DNA from: an uncultured Prolixibacteraceae bacterium
GTDB taxonomy: Bacteria > Bacteroidota > Bacteroidia > Bacteroidales > Prolixibacteraceae
Assembly: GCA_913063265.1 (NCBI GenBank)
Contig: CAJXZG010000004.1
Coordinates: 52,698 to 116,697 of the forward strand
DNA: 64,000 nt
Direction: 5' to 3'
The notes under the pieces were generated by a model. The model saw nothing but the letters and a program-made list of their open reading frames with translations. It was not told the DNA's origin and ran no database searches. A program made the position numbers and the translations under genes. Positions 9,068 through 19,381 of this stretch are shown piece by piece. How positions within the stretch are numbered: position 1 is the first letter of the stretch; the number at the start of each line of letters is the position of its first letter.

Positions 9068-10705
9068 TTATTCGCTATCGGGTTGAAAATTTGGATAAGT
9101 ATAATTTGTAGCAGATACAAATGTTTCCTTGATTGTACGAATTGATGTCCAGCGCAATAAATTAAATATTGAGCCTGCTTTATCGTTAGTTCCGGAACCT
9201 CTTGCACCTCCAAACGGTTGTTGACCAACAACTGCTCCTGTAGGTTTATCATTGATGTAGAAATTACCTGCACAGTTTTCCAATCGTTTTGTTATCTTTT
9301 CAATATTGTAACGATTTTTTGACATCACCGCACCAGTTAGAGCATATATGGAAGTTTTATCTAAAATGTCGAGTGTTTCATCCATTTTTTCATCCTCATA
9401 AACAAAAATGGTCAAAACAGGTCCAAACAACTCTTCTTCCATTGTTACGTAATCGGCCTTTTTGGCTAAAATAACTGTTGGTTCGATAAAATAACCAACA
9501 GACTTGTCACATGTTCCTCCAAAAATCACTTCGGCATCTTTATCTTCTTTGGCCCTGTCAATAAAACCTTTAAGTTTATCAAACGCAGGCTCATCAATTA
9601 CAGCGTTAATAAAGTTGGTAAAATCCTCAGGGCTTCCCATTTTTACCGTGGCCAGCTCATTTCCCAGTTTTTCTTTAACCTCAGGCCAAATACTTTCCGG
9701 AATATAAACTCTGGATGCTGCTGAACATTTTTGTCCCTGATATTCAAATGCTCCACGAACCATAGCAATTGCCAATGCCTGTGTATCAGCAGTGTTATCA
9801 GCAAAAATAAAGTCTTTACCACCGGTTTCACCAACTATACGCGGATAGGTTTTGTATTTAGGAATATTCTCTCCTATTGTTTTCCAGATACTGTTAAATA
9901 CATTTGTAGAACCTGTAAAGTGTATTCCTGTAAAATCAGGATGAGTTAAAGCTACTTCTGCAGCAACCGGTCCGGATGCAAAAACCAAATTTATTACACC
10001 GTCAGGCAAACCTGCTTCTTTAAAAATTTCCATTATTACTCCTGCAGAATAAATTGCAGTTTTCGAAGGTTTCCAAACCACTACATTACCCATCATTGCA
10101 GGTGCCGCCGGCAAGTTTCCTGCTATTGAAGTGAAATTAAACGGAGTAAGTGCAAAAACAAAACCTTCCAAAGGACGATATTCATTATAATTCCACATTC
10201 CCGGAGCTGATTCTGGCTGAATATTATATATGTTAGTCATTACATTTACTCCAAACCTGAAAAAGTCGGCCAACTCACATGCTGCATCAATTTCAGACTG
10301 AAATGCATTTTTTGATTGCCCCAACATAGTTGCTGCATTAATTTTTGCACGATAAGGTCCGGCCAATAAATCTGCCGCTTTCAAAAAAATTGAAGCCCTG
10401 TGTTGCCATGACATATTTGCCCATTTTTCGCGGGCTGCAAGAGCAGCATCAATGGCCATTTCAACATGACTTGCATCTCCCTGGTTATAATACCCCAAAG
10501 TATGTGCAATCTCGTGAGGTGGAAACATTCTGTTTTTCCTGTCGGTAAATACATCCAATCCTCCAATTACCATTGGTAAATCAACCTCTTCTGACTTTAA
10601 TTCATTAATCTTTGCCTGCAACTCAGCTCTTTCCGGAGTTCCGGGAGCAAAACTTAACACCGGCTCGTTTTTTGCAATTGGCACATTAAAAAATCCTTTT
10701 GACAT
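9068..10705 (-). CDS. pruA: L-glutamate gamma-semialdehyde dehydrogenase (1-pyrroline-5-carboxylate dehydrogenase)
   Basis: Oxidises glutamate-5-semialdehyde to glutamate with NAD+, the second step of proline catabolism. The 545-residue length and the aldehyde dehydrogenase signatures fit: VGETGGKDFIFAD holds the general-base Glu, EYQGQKCSAASRVYIP holds the catalytic Cys, and GQQPFGGARGSGTNDKAG lies near the C-terminus. The Gln-Lys before the Cys and the ARGSGTNDKAG tail are typical of P5C dehydrogenases rather than general aldehyde dehydrogenases. No proline dehydrogenase gene is nearby, so this is the single-domain form. A perfect -7 box lies 36 bp upstream of the ATG. Confidence 0.93.
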   Translation of the reverse strand: MSKGFFNVPIAKNEPVLSFAPGTPERAELQAKINELKSEEVDLPMVIGGLDVFTDRKNRMFPPHEIAHTLGYYNQGDASHVEMAIDAALAAREKWANMSWQHRASIFLKAADLLAGPYRAKINAATMLGQSKNAFQSEIDAACELADFFRFGVNVMTNIYNIQPESAPGMWNYNEYRPLEGFVFALTPFNFTSIAGNLPAAPAMMGNVVVWKPSKTAIYSAGVIMEIFKEAGLPDGVINLVFASGPVAAEVALTHPDFTGIHFTGSTNVFNSIWKTIGENIPKYKTYPRIVGETGGKDFIFADNTADTQALAIAMVRGAFEYQGQKCSAASRVYIPESIWPEVKEKLGNELATVKMGSPEDFTNFINAVIDEPAFDKLKGFIDRAKEDKDAEVIFGGTCDKSVGYFIEPTVILAKKADYVTMEEELFGPVLTIFVYEDEKMDETLDILDKTSIYALTGAVMSKNRYNIEKITKRLENCAGNFYINDKPTGAVVGQQPFGGARGSGTNDKAGSIFNLLRWTSIRTIKETFVSATNYTYPNFQPDSE

Positions 10706-10740
10706 AATCTATAGTTTTAACTGTGTTATTTTCTTTTGCA

Positions 10741-10768
10741 CAAAACTATTGAATCATTTTTTTACAAA
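10741..10768 (-). promoter_or_regulatory. Candidate Bacteroidota promoter for pruA
   Basis: On the - strand, TAGTTTTG (10741-10748) matches the -7 consensus TAnnTTTG exactly. A TTTG lies at 10765-10768, but the 16-bp spacer is shorter than the usual 19-21, so the -33 assignment is weak. Confidence 0.4.
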
Positions 10769-10886
10769 TCATAACAAAAATCAGTGACAACATTTTTTTT
10801 ATTCAGCTTAATCAACTGTTTTACTGTTTTTTAATGATTTTTTGCAATTAAACAAAACAAATATCAGTTTTTACGAAACAAACTTT

Positions 10887-10914
10887 ATTGTTAATAAGAA
10901 TTCAACTATATTTG
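10887..10914 (+). promoter_or_regulatory. Candidate Bacteroidota promoter for the histidine kinase
   Basis: TATATTTG at 10907-10914 is an exact TAnnTTTG -7 box, with ATTG at 10887-10890 as a possible -33 element (spacer 16, short). Transcription would start near 10921, about 35 bases before the TTG start codon. Confidence 0.4.
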
Positions 10915-10955
10915 AGCGGGATGCTATTTGAACGATTTTTGACAACTAAACAAAA

Positions 10956-13040
10956 TTGATAAAAAGTTTATTTACAATATTATCTGAAAAATTCTGGCAG
11001 GATTTTACTATCCGGGATAAACAAAAGCTATTTCATTTGTTCGTGATTTGGTCGGGCCTTGAAATTTTCGCTTTTTTTTTACTGTTTAATAATACCATAT
11101 TCAGGATTCAGGAAAGCTGTATAATTTGTAATATACTTTTTATCGCAATGGCAGCCCTTCCAATTACCTGTGCAATAAACGGAAGAATTTCATGTTCATT
11201 AAACAGCACTTTTTTTCTTCCTCTGGTTTTATATGCTTTCTATTTTTCAGATTTTAATCCTTTTATTCCAAGCTATGACACAGTTTATTTAAGTGTTTTC
11301 TGGCTTGTTATAGGATTAATTTATTTACTCATTTATTCTGATTCCAACCAACGTATCAGGGCATTTTTTTATATCGGATTTTTTACAATCGGATTCCAGC
11401 TTTTTAAATCAAACCTGCTTATCAATTCTTTTTCTCATTATAAACCTATTGTAATTAATCCTCTTTTTATTTTTCTGGTAATTTTTATTCTCACTTATTT
11501 GATGCGCATGTATTTTACATCGATTATAAAAAAACAAGAGGATCAAATCACTGCTGTAAATCAGGGCATCACAAAAGTATTCCAGGATTCTGGGTTTTCA
11601 GTAGCACAAATCAGAGCAGAACGGGATGAAGCCGGAAATATAGTTCAATTAATTGTTGACAGGGTAAATACAAGTTTCGAAAGTACTTTTAAAATTAATT
11701 TATACGAAGTCCAGGAACAAAAGGCCGAGTATATTTTTGGGCTGGTTTTTAAAAGTGATTTTGATATTAACAAATATATTTACGCCAAATCGAAAAACAG
11801 AAGACCCAAAGAATACCACGCAAAAGTAATTGAAAAGTGGTTTAAGATTCATACACTTCAACCCGGTTATAACAAGTTCTACATCATATTTGAAGATATT
11901 ACAAAAACCAAAACGAAAATAGCAGAATTAGAAGACAGCAAACAGCGATACAAGGTTCTTCTGGAAGCAATTCCCGATATTTTCTTTGTTATTGATAAAG
12001 ATGGAACCTATGAAGATTTTGTCATTAAAGAAAGTGATCTTTTTAAAATTGAAGATGCCAATGTAATTGGAAGTACAATTTTTGAAGTTGGATTTCCCGA
12101 AAATATGGCTGAAAAAATTTATAGTTGCATTCAAAATTCACTCAAATCAAACTCCATTGAAACAATTGAGTACCAAATGAATACACCAAACGGTACCTTT
12201 TTATATGAAATGCGGCTGACAAAACTCAACTCAAATTCAGTAATTTCCATAGCAAGAGATATAACCAAGCGAAAAACTGCTGAATTCAACCTTGAAAAAG
12301 CATTGGTCCGCGCAGAGGAATCGGACAAATTAAAATCTGCTTTCCTTGCCAATCTTTCCCACGAAATCAGAACTCCAATGAATGTAATTACCAATTTTAC
12401 CAGAATAATGGCAGAATCTGATTTGCAGCCGGAAGAAAAAATGGAATTAAATGATGCGATATCGCTGAATGGAAAACAATTATTAAATATGATTGACAAT
12501 ACCATTCACCTCTCAAAAATAGAAACCCAAACTGTTGATATTTCAATCCGGTTCAGTAATATTAACGGAGTTTTAAGAGACATTTACAATAAGTATCTCG
12601 TTCTGATTCCTGATTCGAAAAATATTAAATTAAACCTGGGTATTGATGTTCCAAATACAGATTTTGGTTTCGATACCGATCCCAATATTTTAGGTGAAGC
12701 TATATCTCTTTTAGTTGACAATGCTGTTAAATACACATTAAAAGGTGAAATAAATTTCAAATATGAGATGGTTTCAAATCAATGGGTAAAATTTAGTGTT
12801 AAGGATACGGGAATAGGAATTCCGGCTGATGAATTTAAAAATATATTTGGCAGATTTTATCGTATTCAAAACGATATTAATAATACTACATCAGGCTCAG
12901 GACTTGGACTTCCTATAATCCAGCATTATGTAGCAATTCTTGGTGGAGAACTTGAATTTGAATCTGACCCGGGAGTTGGAAGTACATTCTGGTTTTCATT
13001 ACCATTTAAAAATGGTAAGGGATATTTATCGATAGTTTAA
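10956..13040 (+). CDS. Membrane-bound PAS-domain sensor histidine kinase
   Basis: 694-residue sensor kinase. Residues ~20-185 carry about six hydrophobic helices (for example LFHLFVIWSGLEIFAFFLL and LFIFLVIFILTYLMRMYF). Two PAS domains follow (FQDSGFSVAQIRAERDEAG and KQRYKVLLEAIPDIFFVI), then the dimerisation/phosphoacceptor motif FLANLSHEIRTPMN with H469, and a HATPase with the N box (LLVDNAVKYT), DTGIGIP (~616-622) and GSGLGLP. The start must be TTG: an in-frame TAA lies at 10947 and the TTG at 10956 is the first start-type codon after it. No response regulator is adjacent and no receiver domain is fused, so its partner lies elsewhere. The signal is unknown. Confidence 0.9.
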   Translation: MIKSLFTILSEKFWQDFTIRDKQKLFHLFVIWSGLEIFAFFLLFNNTIFRIQESCIICNILFIAMAALPITCAINGRISCSLNSTFFLPLVLYAFYFSDFNPFIPSYDTVYLSVFWLVIGLIYLLIYSDSNQRIRAFFYIGFFTIGFQLFKSNLLINSFSHYKPIVINPLFIFLVIFILTYLMRMYFTSIIKKQEDQITAVNQGITKVFQDSGFSVAQIRAERDEAGNIVQLIVDRVNTSFESTFKINLYEVQEQKAEYIFGLVFKSDFDINKYIYAKSKNRRPKEYHAKVIEKWFKIHTLQPGYNKFYIIFEDITKTKTKIAELEDSKQRYKVLLEAIPDIFFVIDKDGTYEDFVIKESDLFKIEDANVIGSTIFEVGFPENMAEKIYSCIQNSLKSNSIETIEYQMNTPNGTFLYEMRLTKLNSNSVISIARDITKRKTAEFNLEKALVRAEESDKLKSAFLANLSHEIRTPMNVITNFTRIMAESDLQPEEKMELNDAISLNGKQLLNMIDNTIHLSKIETQTVDISIRFSNINGVLRDIYNKYLVLIPDSKNIKLNLGIDVPNTDFGFDTDPNILGEAISLLVDNAVKYTLKGEINFKYEMVSNQWVKFSVKDTGIGIPADEFKNIFGRFYRIQNDINNTTSGSGLGLPIIQHYVAILGGELEFESDPGVGSTFWFSLPFKNGKGYLSIV

Positions 13041-13247
13041 ATTGGCGTATAAATCATGTCTTGTTTCTGATAATATTCTCAGGTAAGACTTTAATATCAG
13101 ATATAAAATAAATTGAATAAAGATTGTAAGGAAAAAACCAGATTGAGTGAAACATTTTAATCAATGTTATTTAAATCCCTTCAATCCAAAAAGTGGCATT
13201 AAAATTAAAGAAAAATTTAAATACAAACTGTCTACCAGGAACCAGCT

Positions 13248-14528
13248 CTACTTTTCGTCTGAATTAAACAACCTGAATCCAACCAGTCTGTCGTAACGTG
13301 CGGCAAAATCGCTGTAATAAACAAACAACAAATAATCATTCTCTGTCTCCCAAAAACTGCCCTCAATATTTGTATGGTCTGCCACAGTTGAGCCTTCCGG
13401 AACATAAACATATTTATAGTTGTAATATCCCTGTTTTAATAAAAGTGATAATTCATAAGCTCCGGTATCAAAATTCCAGGTCATTTCATTGCTTTTATTT
13501 GCATTCCAACCTGTTAAAGCTCCAAAAACATTTACAGAACCTCCCAACAAAATAGATGGAAGTGGCAGGGTAAAATGCACAAAAGTGTAATCGCATTCAG
13601 TATCCGGAACACGAACCTCTTCATCCTGGCTTTCAATTGTATACTTGCCATTCATTTCTTTGTACTTGAAAAAGTCTTTGTTAGCACGTACTTCATCTTT
13701 TAACAACGTTTTATGAAAGTAGGGCTGGTGAAACTCTGTTGATGCCACATATTCACCATTAAATTTATTTGAACGGTTATCAAAATACCTGAATTCATTT
13801 CCTGCGGGAAACACATTTTCCTGCTGGTAGTCATACTCCAATCGGTTTCCTCTGATAAAAAGTGGCTTAAGGTTTCTAATGGCATTATCCCACCTTCCGT
13901 TTTGCATTAAAACTACTTTTACATCTTTCATTGGATTTTCAATCAGAACATTGTCATGTGTAATAACAAAATCTATTTCCTGATTTTTACCTTTAAACGG
14001 ATCGTTGGTAGCCCTGTGAACTGATCCCTGAATATCAACTCTTGGTTCAACAACGTAAAAACGCTGAGTAATTACCACCTTTTCTTTATCGTTGTCTTCG
14101 TAAACTACCAAAACATAGTTTCCGGAATAATTCATACTTATATTTTCGTTTGGAATAACAACCTGATAATTGGTGTAATTAAATGTTGTATTAAAAGATA
14201 ACTTGTAGTCAATTATAGGATTTACGGGAAAACCGCTCAAATATTCTGTTTGATCAATATAACTTTCATTCCAGTTGGCATCGCAATGAATTATTGTATA
14301 ATAATAGTTGCGACTTTCATCAGACATGTCATCGAACTTTAACAGCAAAGGGATATCTTCTCCCAAAGTTAAAACCGGATATGATAATTCAAATCCGGCA
14401 CGATAAAGCTGAACAGTTTTAATATAATCTTTGTAAACTGCATTTTCATAATAAAAGTTGTTATCCTGTGCATTTCCATGTATTACAGAAAAGAATAAAA
14501 CAATTGTGATTAACCGAAAAATTCTCAT
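13248..14528 (-). CDS. Type IX secretion system plug protein (DUF5103 family)
   Basis: 426-residue secreted protein with a signal peptide ending near IHGNAQ. Landmarks of the DUF5103/T9SS plug family are YYYTIIHCDANWNES, YLSGFPVNPIIDYKLSFNTT, YSGNYVLVVYEDN and YELSLLLKQGYYNYKYVYV. In the solved T9SS translocon the plug protein seals the SprA/Sov outer-membrane channel in the cargo-free state. A T9SS component agrees with the three sorting-domain cargo genes in this window. It converges on the kinase gene with 207 bp between; no other T9SS gene is beside it. Confidence 0.88.
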   Translation of the reverse strand: MRIFRLITIVLFFSVIHGNAQDNNFYYENAVYKDYIKTVQLYRAGFELSYPVLTLGEDIPLLLKFDDMSDESRNYYYTIIHCDANWNESYIDQTEYLSGFPVNPIIDYKLSFNTTFNYTNYQVVIPNENISMNYSGNYVLVVYEDNDKEKVVITQRFYVVEPRVDIQGSVHRATNDPFKGKNQEIDFVITHDNVLIENPMKDVKVVLMQNGRWDNAIRNLKPLFIRGNRLEYDYQQENVFPAGNEFRYFDNRSNKFNGEYVASTEFHQPYFHKTLLKDEVRANKDFFKYKEMNGKYTIESQDEEVRVPDTECDYTFVHFTLPLPSILLGGSVNVFGALTGWNANKSNEMTWNFDTGAYELSLLLKQGYYNYKYVYVPEGSTVADHTNIEGSFWETENDYLLFVYYSDFAARYDRLVGFRLFNSDEK

Positions 14529-14718
14529 TTTAAAACCTTTTATTTCACTAAAAATAAAATTAAACCTGTGTAAGTAACGTAAAAATAGCTTTGAATTATC
14601 TGTTTTTATTTAAAAATTGAAAAAATAATAAAAATCATAAAATCCATTAAAGCCTCTAAATAATTAGCTTTTACAAGATAAAGATATAAAATCAAATAGT
14701 TAACTTTCCTATTCAAAA

Positions 14719-14749
14719 ATTGTTACAACACAATAAATTATTACTTTTG
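14719..14749 (+). promoter_or_regulatory. Promoter of the nqr operon
   Basis: A -33 element ATTG at 14719-14722 and a perfect -7 box TACTTTTG at 14742-14749 are separated by 19 bp, the expected spacing for the Bacteroidota primary sigma factor. The predicted start is near 14756, leaving a ~29-base leader before nqrA. Confidence 0.7.
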
Positions 14750-14784
14750 GAGCGCAAAAAAAAATAACACTATTTGAGTTCAAT

Positions 14785-16128
14785 ATGTCAGAAACTATTA
14801 AGTTAAGGAAAGGGCTGAATATTAAGCTAAAAGGAAGTGCTAAACCGGAACTTGAAACTTTGGAGGTTCCAAAAAAGGTTGCACTAAAACCTACAGATTT
14901 CCCGGGACTAACTCCAAAACTCAAAGTAAAAGCCGATGCCGAGGTAAAAGCCGGTGACGCTTTGTTCTACGACAAATACCATCCTGAAATTATTTTTACA
15001 GCACCTTTAGGTGGAAAAGTTCTTTCAGTTAACCGTGGTGAACGTAGGAAAGTTTTGGAAGTTGTAATCGAAACAGATGTAAATGCGGGTTCAGTTGAAT
15101 TTACCAAGGCAGATCCGCAAACACTTTCGGAAGTAAAGGTAAAAGAAGCCATTTTAAAAAGTGGTTTATGGCCATTTATAAAAAAACGCCCATACGGGAT
15201 TGTAGCTTCTCCGGATGAAAAGCCAAATGCAATTTATATTTCTTGTTTCGATACTGCGCCTTTGGCACCGGATTACAGTTTTATACTAAAGGATCAATTA
15301 TCGACATTACAAACCGGAATAAATGCATTGGCAAAATTAACCGATGGCAAGGTAAATCTTGGAGTAAATGATGATTCTTTTTCATCACTTAAAAATGTTG
15401 TCATCAACAAATTTTCAGGTCCCCACCCTGCCGGAAATGTTGGAATACAGATCCACCACACAGCACCTTTAAACAAGGGCGAAGTGGTTTGGACTATCAA
15501 TCCGCAGGATGTTCTGTTTGTAGGCCGTTTATTTGAAACCGGAAAAGTGGATTTTAGCAAAATAGTTGCTTTAGCGGGTTCTGAAGTAAAGGAGCCAAAA
15601 TATTACAAAACGGTTTTGGGTGCACCTGTTGAAACTTTGGTAGAAGGTAAACTTATTGCTACGGATTATAAACAACGAATTATAAGTGGAAATGTGCTTA
15701 CCGGAACTAAAGTAAAAATTCAAAACTACCTGAGTTTTTATAGTTCACTAATTTCGGTTATTCCGGAAGGTGACGATTTTGAATTATTTGGTTGGGCTGA
15801 TCCTGGCTTTGGAAAATTCAGTGCATCAAAAACTTATTTCGGAAAATTGTTTCCTAAAAAAGAGTATACATTAAATGCAAACCTGCATGGTGGTGAACGT
15901 GCTTTTGTAGTTTCAGGACAATATGAAAAAGTGCTTCCAATGGATATTTTACCGGTACAATTGTTAAAAGCAATTCTGGTTAACGACATCGATAAAATGG
16001 AGCAACTTGGAATTTACGAAGTTATTGAAGAAGATATGGCACTTTGTGAATATGCCTGTACTTCGAAAATAGAAGTACAAAAGATATTGCGTACAGGCAT
16101 TAACACAATGATTAAAGAGCTCGGATAA
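14785..16128 (+). CDS. nqrA: Na+-translocating NADH:quinone reductase subunit A
   Basis: Peripheral cytoplasmic subunit of Na+-NQR, the respiratory sodium pump oxidising NADH with quinone. The 447-residue length is normal. The N-terminal region (IKLRKGLNIKLKGSA, FPGLTPKLKVKADAEVKAGDALFYDK, FTAPLGGKVLSVNRGERR) is the classic NqrA barrel-sandwich domain, and DMALCEYACTSKIEVQKILRTG lies near the C-terminus. First gene of a six-gene operon in the canonical order A-B-C-D-E-F with gaps of only 6-37 bp. A good promoter lies 36-66 bp upstream of the ATG. Confidence 0.96.
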   Translation: MSETIKLRKGLNIKLKGSAKPELETLEVPKKVALKPTDFPGLTPKLKVKADAEVKAGDALFYDKYHPEIIFTAPLGGKVLSVNRGERRKVLEVVIETDVNAGSVEFTKADPQTLSEVKVKEAILKSGLWPFIKKRPYGIVASPDEKPNAIYISCFDTAPLAPDYSFILKDQLSTLQTGINALAKLTDGKVNLGVNDDSFSSLKNVVINKFSGPHPAGNVGIQIHHTAPLNKGEVVWTINPQDVLFVGRLFETGKVDFSKIVALAGSEVKEPKYYKTVLGAPVETLVEGKLIATDYKQRIISGNVLTGTKVKIQNYLSFYSSLISVIPEGDDFELFGWADPGFGKFSASKTYFGKLFPKKEYTLNANLHGGERAFVVSGQYEKVLPMDILPVQLLKAILVNDIDKMEQLGIYEVIEEDMALCEYACTSKIEVQKILRTGINTMIKELG

Positions 16129-16165
16129 TCAAATAATTAATAAAAAATAAATTAGTCTTTTAGAG

Positions 16166-17359
16166 ATGAAATTCATAAAAAACTTTTTTGAAAGGACAGA
16201 ACCACTGGTTCAGAAAGGAGGCAAATTTTCCTGGCTCTATTCTGTACATGAGGGTTTCTTCACTTTCTTATATGTATCAAAAGACACTTCAAAATCAGGA
16301 ACTCATATTCATGATTATATAGATTTGAAGCGTACGATGGCAATGGTGGTTTTTGCTCTTGTACCTGCCATATTATTTGGAATGTACAATACAGGTTACC
16401 AACATTTTAAAGCCATTGGTGAATTAGCATCAACCGGCTTTATGGAGATTTTCTTTTACGGTTTGCTCAAAGTAGTTCCGGTAATTGCTGTTTCGTATAT
16501 TGTTGGACTTGGAATTGAGTTTGTCTTTGCGCAAAAACGAGGACATGGAATTCATGAAGGATTTCTTGTTTCAGGAATGTTAATTCCATTGGTAATGCCA
16601 ATCGAGACACCACTCTGGATGGTGGGTCTTGCAACTGCATTCGCTGTAATTTTGGGGAAAGAAGTTTTTGGAGGAACAGGAATGAACATTTGGAATCCGG
16701 CATTAATTGCCAGAGCATTTTTGTTTTTTGCATATCCGGCTCAAATGTCAGGCGAATCAGTATGGGTATCCTTAAAAGAAGGTGATAAACTGGTAGATGG
16801 TTTTTCAGGTGCAACGCCTATGGCACAGGCAGCAGCAGGAAATATTTCTGACATCAATGTTGCCGATGCATTCTTTGGTTTAATTCCTGGCTCAATTGGA
16901 GAAACTTCAACACTTGCAATTTTACTGGGTGCTGTTCTTTTAATCGTTACCGGAATTGGAAGTTGGAAAATTATGGTCTCGACAATTGCCGGCGGTGCTT
17001 TTATGGGACTTATTCTAAATGTTTTAGCAGGAAGTGCGGGTCTGTCACCCGAAGTGGCGACTTATTTCTCATTACCTTTCTGGCAACACCTGATTTTAGG
17101 AGGTTTTATGTTTGGAGCTATTTTTATGGCAACCGACCCGGTTTCTGCGGCACAAACAGAAAAAGGAAAATGGATTTACGGATTTTTAATTGGTATTCTG
17201 GCCATAATAATTCGGGTATTAAATCCTGCCTTCCCTGAAGGAATGATGTTAGCGATCTTATTGATGAACACTTTTGCTCCGCTTATCGACCACTATGTTG
17301 TTGCCGGTAACATCAAAAGAAGATTAAAAAGAGCTACGGTTAAAAAACAAACTGCTTAA
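16166..17359 (+). CDS. nqrB: Na+-NQR subunit B
   Basis: Integral membrane subunit of about ten helices. It holds a covalent FMN on a threonine and takes part in the sodium path. The flavinylation motif GFSGATPMAQ is present with the acceptor T217. Other family stretches include GTGMNIWNPALIARAFLFFAYPAQMSGESVWVS and FMATDPVSAAQTEKGKWIYGF. The 397-residue length is normal. It starts 37 bp after nqrA. The flavin transferase ApbE needed to attach FMN to NqrB and NqrC is not in this window. Confidence 0.96.
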   Translation: MKFIKNFFERTEPLVQKGGKFSWLYSVHEGFFTFLYVSKDTSKSGTHIHDYIDLKRTMAMVVFALVPAILFGMYNTGYQHFKAIGELASTGFMEIFFYGLLKVVPVIAVSYIVGLGIEFVFAQKRGHGIHEGFLVSGMLIPLVMPIETPLWMVGLATAFAVILGKEVFGGTGMNIWNPALIARAFLFFAYPAQMSGESVWVSLKEGDKLVDGFSGATPMAQAAAGNISDINVADAFFGLIPGSIGETSTLAILLGAVLLIVTGIGSWKIMVSTIAGGAFMGLILNVLAGSAGLSPEVATYFSLPFWQHLILGGFMFGAIFMATDPVSAAQTEKGKWIYGFLIGILAIIIRVLNPAFPEGMMLAILLMNTFAPLIDHYVVAGNIKRRLKRATVKKQTA

Positions 17360-17377
17360 CGCTTAAAAGAGAAGAAG

Positions 17378-18073
17378 ATGGACAGAAATAGTAATACATA
17401 CACATTTTTATACGCTTCAATCATGGTAATCCTGGTTGCTGCAATTCTCGCTTCTGTTTCTATGGCGTTAAAACCAAGACAGAAAAAAAACTTCGAGATA
17501 GAGAAAAAGAAAAACATTTTGGCTTCGGTTAATATTGAAAGTGATGCATCGACTGCTGAAGATTTGTATGCTGAAAAAGTAGTGGATGAATATATTGTAA
17601 ATGTTGGCGGAAAAAAGGTTGAAGGAAATGCATTTGACACCGACCTGAAAAAAGAACGTGCCAAGGCTGCAAAAGACATGTTGTATCCGGTATTTGAATT
17701 CAAAACTGACGAAGGAACGAAATATGTGCTTCCATTAAGAGGTTCAGGTTTGTGGGGACCGATTTGGGGTTATATTTCTTTAAACGACGATATGAATACC
17801 ATTTACGGAGCTAATTTTGATCATGAAGGAGAAACACCCGGACTTGGAGCTGAAATATCAACTTCAGCTTTTGAGGAACAATTTATTGGGAAAAAGCTTT
17901 TTGACGATTCGGGTGAACTGGTTTCAATATTGGTTGCCAAAGTTGGAGAAATGGGTGCAGAGGAACATAAAGTGGATGGTATTTCGGGAGGGACAATTAC
18001 AAGTAAAGGTCTTCAGAATATGTTGTTAGATGATTTTTCTGGATACGAAGCATTCTTAAAAAGTAAAAAGTAG
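17378..18073 (+). CDS. nqrC: Na+-NQR subunit C
   Basis: Second subunit with covalent FMN. An N-terminal transmembrane helix (TFLYASIMVILVAAILASVSMAL) anchors a periplasmic FMN-binding domain. The attachment motif is DGISGGTITSKG with T206 as the acceptor. The usual motif is SGAT, and here the residue before Thr is Gly, which still fits the S-G-x-T pattern. GLWGPIWGYISL and ETPGLGAEIS are further family marks. The length is 231 residues, somewhat shorter than proteobacterial NqrC. It lies 18 bp after nqrB and 6 bp before nqrD. Confidence 0.95.
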   Translation: MDRNSNTYTFLYASIMVILVAAILASVSMALKPRQKKNFEIEKKKNILASVNIESDASTAEDLYAEKVVDEYIVNVGGKKVEGNAFDTDLKKERAKAAKDMLYPVFEFKTDEGTKYVLPLRGSGLWGPIWGYISLNDDMNTIYGANFDHEGETPGLGAEISTSAFEEQFIGKKLFDDSGELVSILVAKVGEMGAEEHKVDGISGGTITSKGLQNMLLDDFSGYEAFLKSKK

Positions 18074-18079
18074 AAAGAT

Positions 18080-18724
18080 ATGAGTGAACCATTATTTTCT
18101 AAAAAGAATTTAAAATTACTGTCGGATCCATTGAACAACAGTAATCCAATTACCGTACAGGTATTGGGTATTTGTTCAGCGCTGGCAGTAACAGCACAGC
18201 TAAAACCTTCGATTGTAATGGCAATTTCGGTAACTGCTGTTTTACCGTTGGCAAACGTACTTATTTCATTATTAAGAAATACAATTCCAAACCGTATCCG
18301 TATTATCGTTCAACTTGTAGTAATTGCAGCGCTGGTAATTCTGGTTGACCAAATTTTGAAAGCATATGTTTTCGATGTTAGTCGTCAACTTTCAGTTTTT
18401 GTTGGTTTGATTATTACCAACTGTATAATTATGGGACGCTTGGAAGCATTCGCTTTAGGAAATCGTCCTTGGCAATCATTCCTCGACGGAATTGGGAATT
18501 CGGCAGGTTATGGTGTAATCTTAATTATTGTAGGATTTTTCAGAGAGCTTTTAGGTGCCGGCACCTTGTACGGTTACAGAGTAATTCCAGAAAGCTGGTA
18601 CATAGCAAATGGTGGATTTTACGAAAACAACGGATTGATGGTACTTTCTCCAATGGCATTGATTGTTGTTGGAATTATTATTTGGGTACAGAGAAATAAA
18701 AACCGTTCATTAATCGAAAACTAA
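18080..18724 (+). CDS. nqrD: Na+-NQR subunit D
   Basis: Six-helix membrane subunit of 214 residues. NqrD and NqrE form a pseudo-symmetric pair that holds an intramembrane [2Fe-2S] cluster through conserved cysteines. Here candidate ligands are the Cys in [18 protein letters not shown] and in [19 protein letters not shown]. The C-terminal region ([22 protein letters not shown]) is typical. The spacing to nqrC is 6 bp, so translational coupling is likely. Confidence 0.95.
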   Translation: MSEPLFSKKNLKLLSDPLNNSNPITVQVLGICSALAVTAQLKPSIVMAISVTAVLPLANVLISLLRNTIPNRIRIIVQLVVIAALVILVDQILKAYVFDVSRQLSVFVGLIITNCIIMGRLEAFALGNRPWQSFLDGIGNSAGYGVILIIVGFFRELLGAGTLYGYRVIPESWYIANGGFYENNGLMVLSPMALIVVGIIIWVQRNKNRSLIEN

Positions 18725-18743
18725 TCTCATAAAGTAAACAGAA

Positions 18744-19361
18744 ATGGAAAATCTGATTAATATATTTATTAAATCAATATTTATCGAAAACATGGTTTTT
18801 GCATATTTCTTCGGGATGTGTTCTTACCTTGCTGTTTCGAAAAAGGTTAGTACGGCTATGGGACTTGGAATTGCCGTTGTATTTGTACTTACAATTACAG
18901 TCCCGGTAAACTACCTGCTTGAGAATTATGTTTTAAATGAAGGTGCTTTGGTTTGGATTAGTGAAGATTTTGCTTCAGTAGATTTAAGTTTCCTTCGTTT
19001 TATCATGTTCATTGCAATTATTGCATCAATGGTACAATTGGTGGAAATGGTTGTTGAAAAATTTGCTCCGGTTCTATATAACCAGCTTGGAATTTTCCTT
19101 CCACTGATTGCAGTAAACTGTGCAATTCTTGGTGGTTCACTATTCCTTCAGCAAAAAGCTTTTTTAAACGTTGGAGAAGCTACAATTTACGGAGTAGGTT
19201 CAGGAGTAGGTTGGTTGCTTGCCATTGTTGGTATTGCAGCTATCAGAGAAAAAATTGAATATTCACATGTGCCAGCACCATTGCGAGGACTGGGAATTAC
19301 ATTTATTGTAACCGGTTTAATGGGTCTTGCATTTATGGGATTTATGGGAATAAAATTGTAG
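18744..19361 (+). CDS. nqrE: Na+-NQR subunit E
   Basis: Six-helix membrane subunit (205 residues), the partner of NqrD. Characteristic stretches are [45 protein letters not shown] and [21 protein letters not shown]. The cysteines in FGMCSYL and AVNCAILGG correspond to those proposed to bind the intramembrane iron-sulfur centre with NqrD. It is separated by 19 bp from nqrD and 20 bp from nqrF. Confidence 0.95.
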   Translation: MENLINIFIKSIFIENMVFAYFFGMCSYLAVSKKVSTAMGLGIAVVFVLTITVPVNYLLENYVLNEGALVWISEDFASVDLSFLRFIMFIAIIASMVQLVEMVVEKFAPVLYNQLGIFLPLIAVNCAILGGSLFLQQKAFLNVGEATIYGVGSGVGWLLAIVGIAAIREKIEYSHVPAPLRGLGITFIVTGLMGLAFMGFMGIKL

Positions 19362-19381
19362 AATAGTAAAAAACAAGATCG

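Noticed and set aside
14529..14784. Riboswitch or leader regulation of nqr
   Set aside because: The predicted leader is only ~29 bases after the mapped promoter, too short for a riboswitch.
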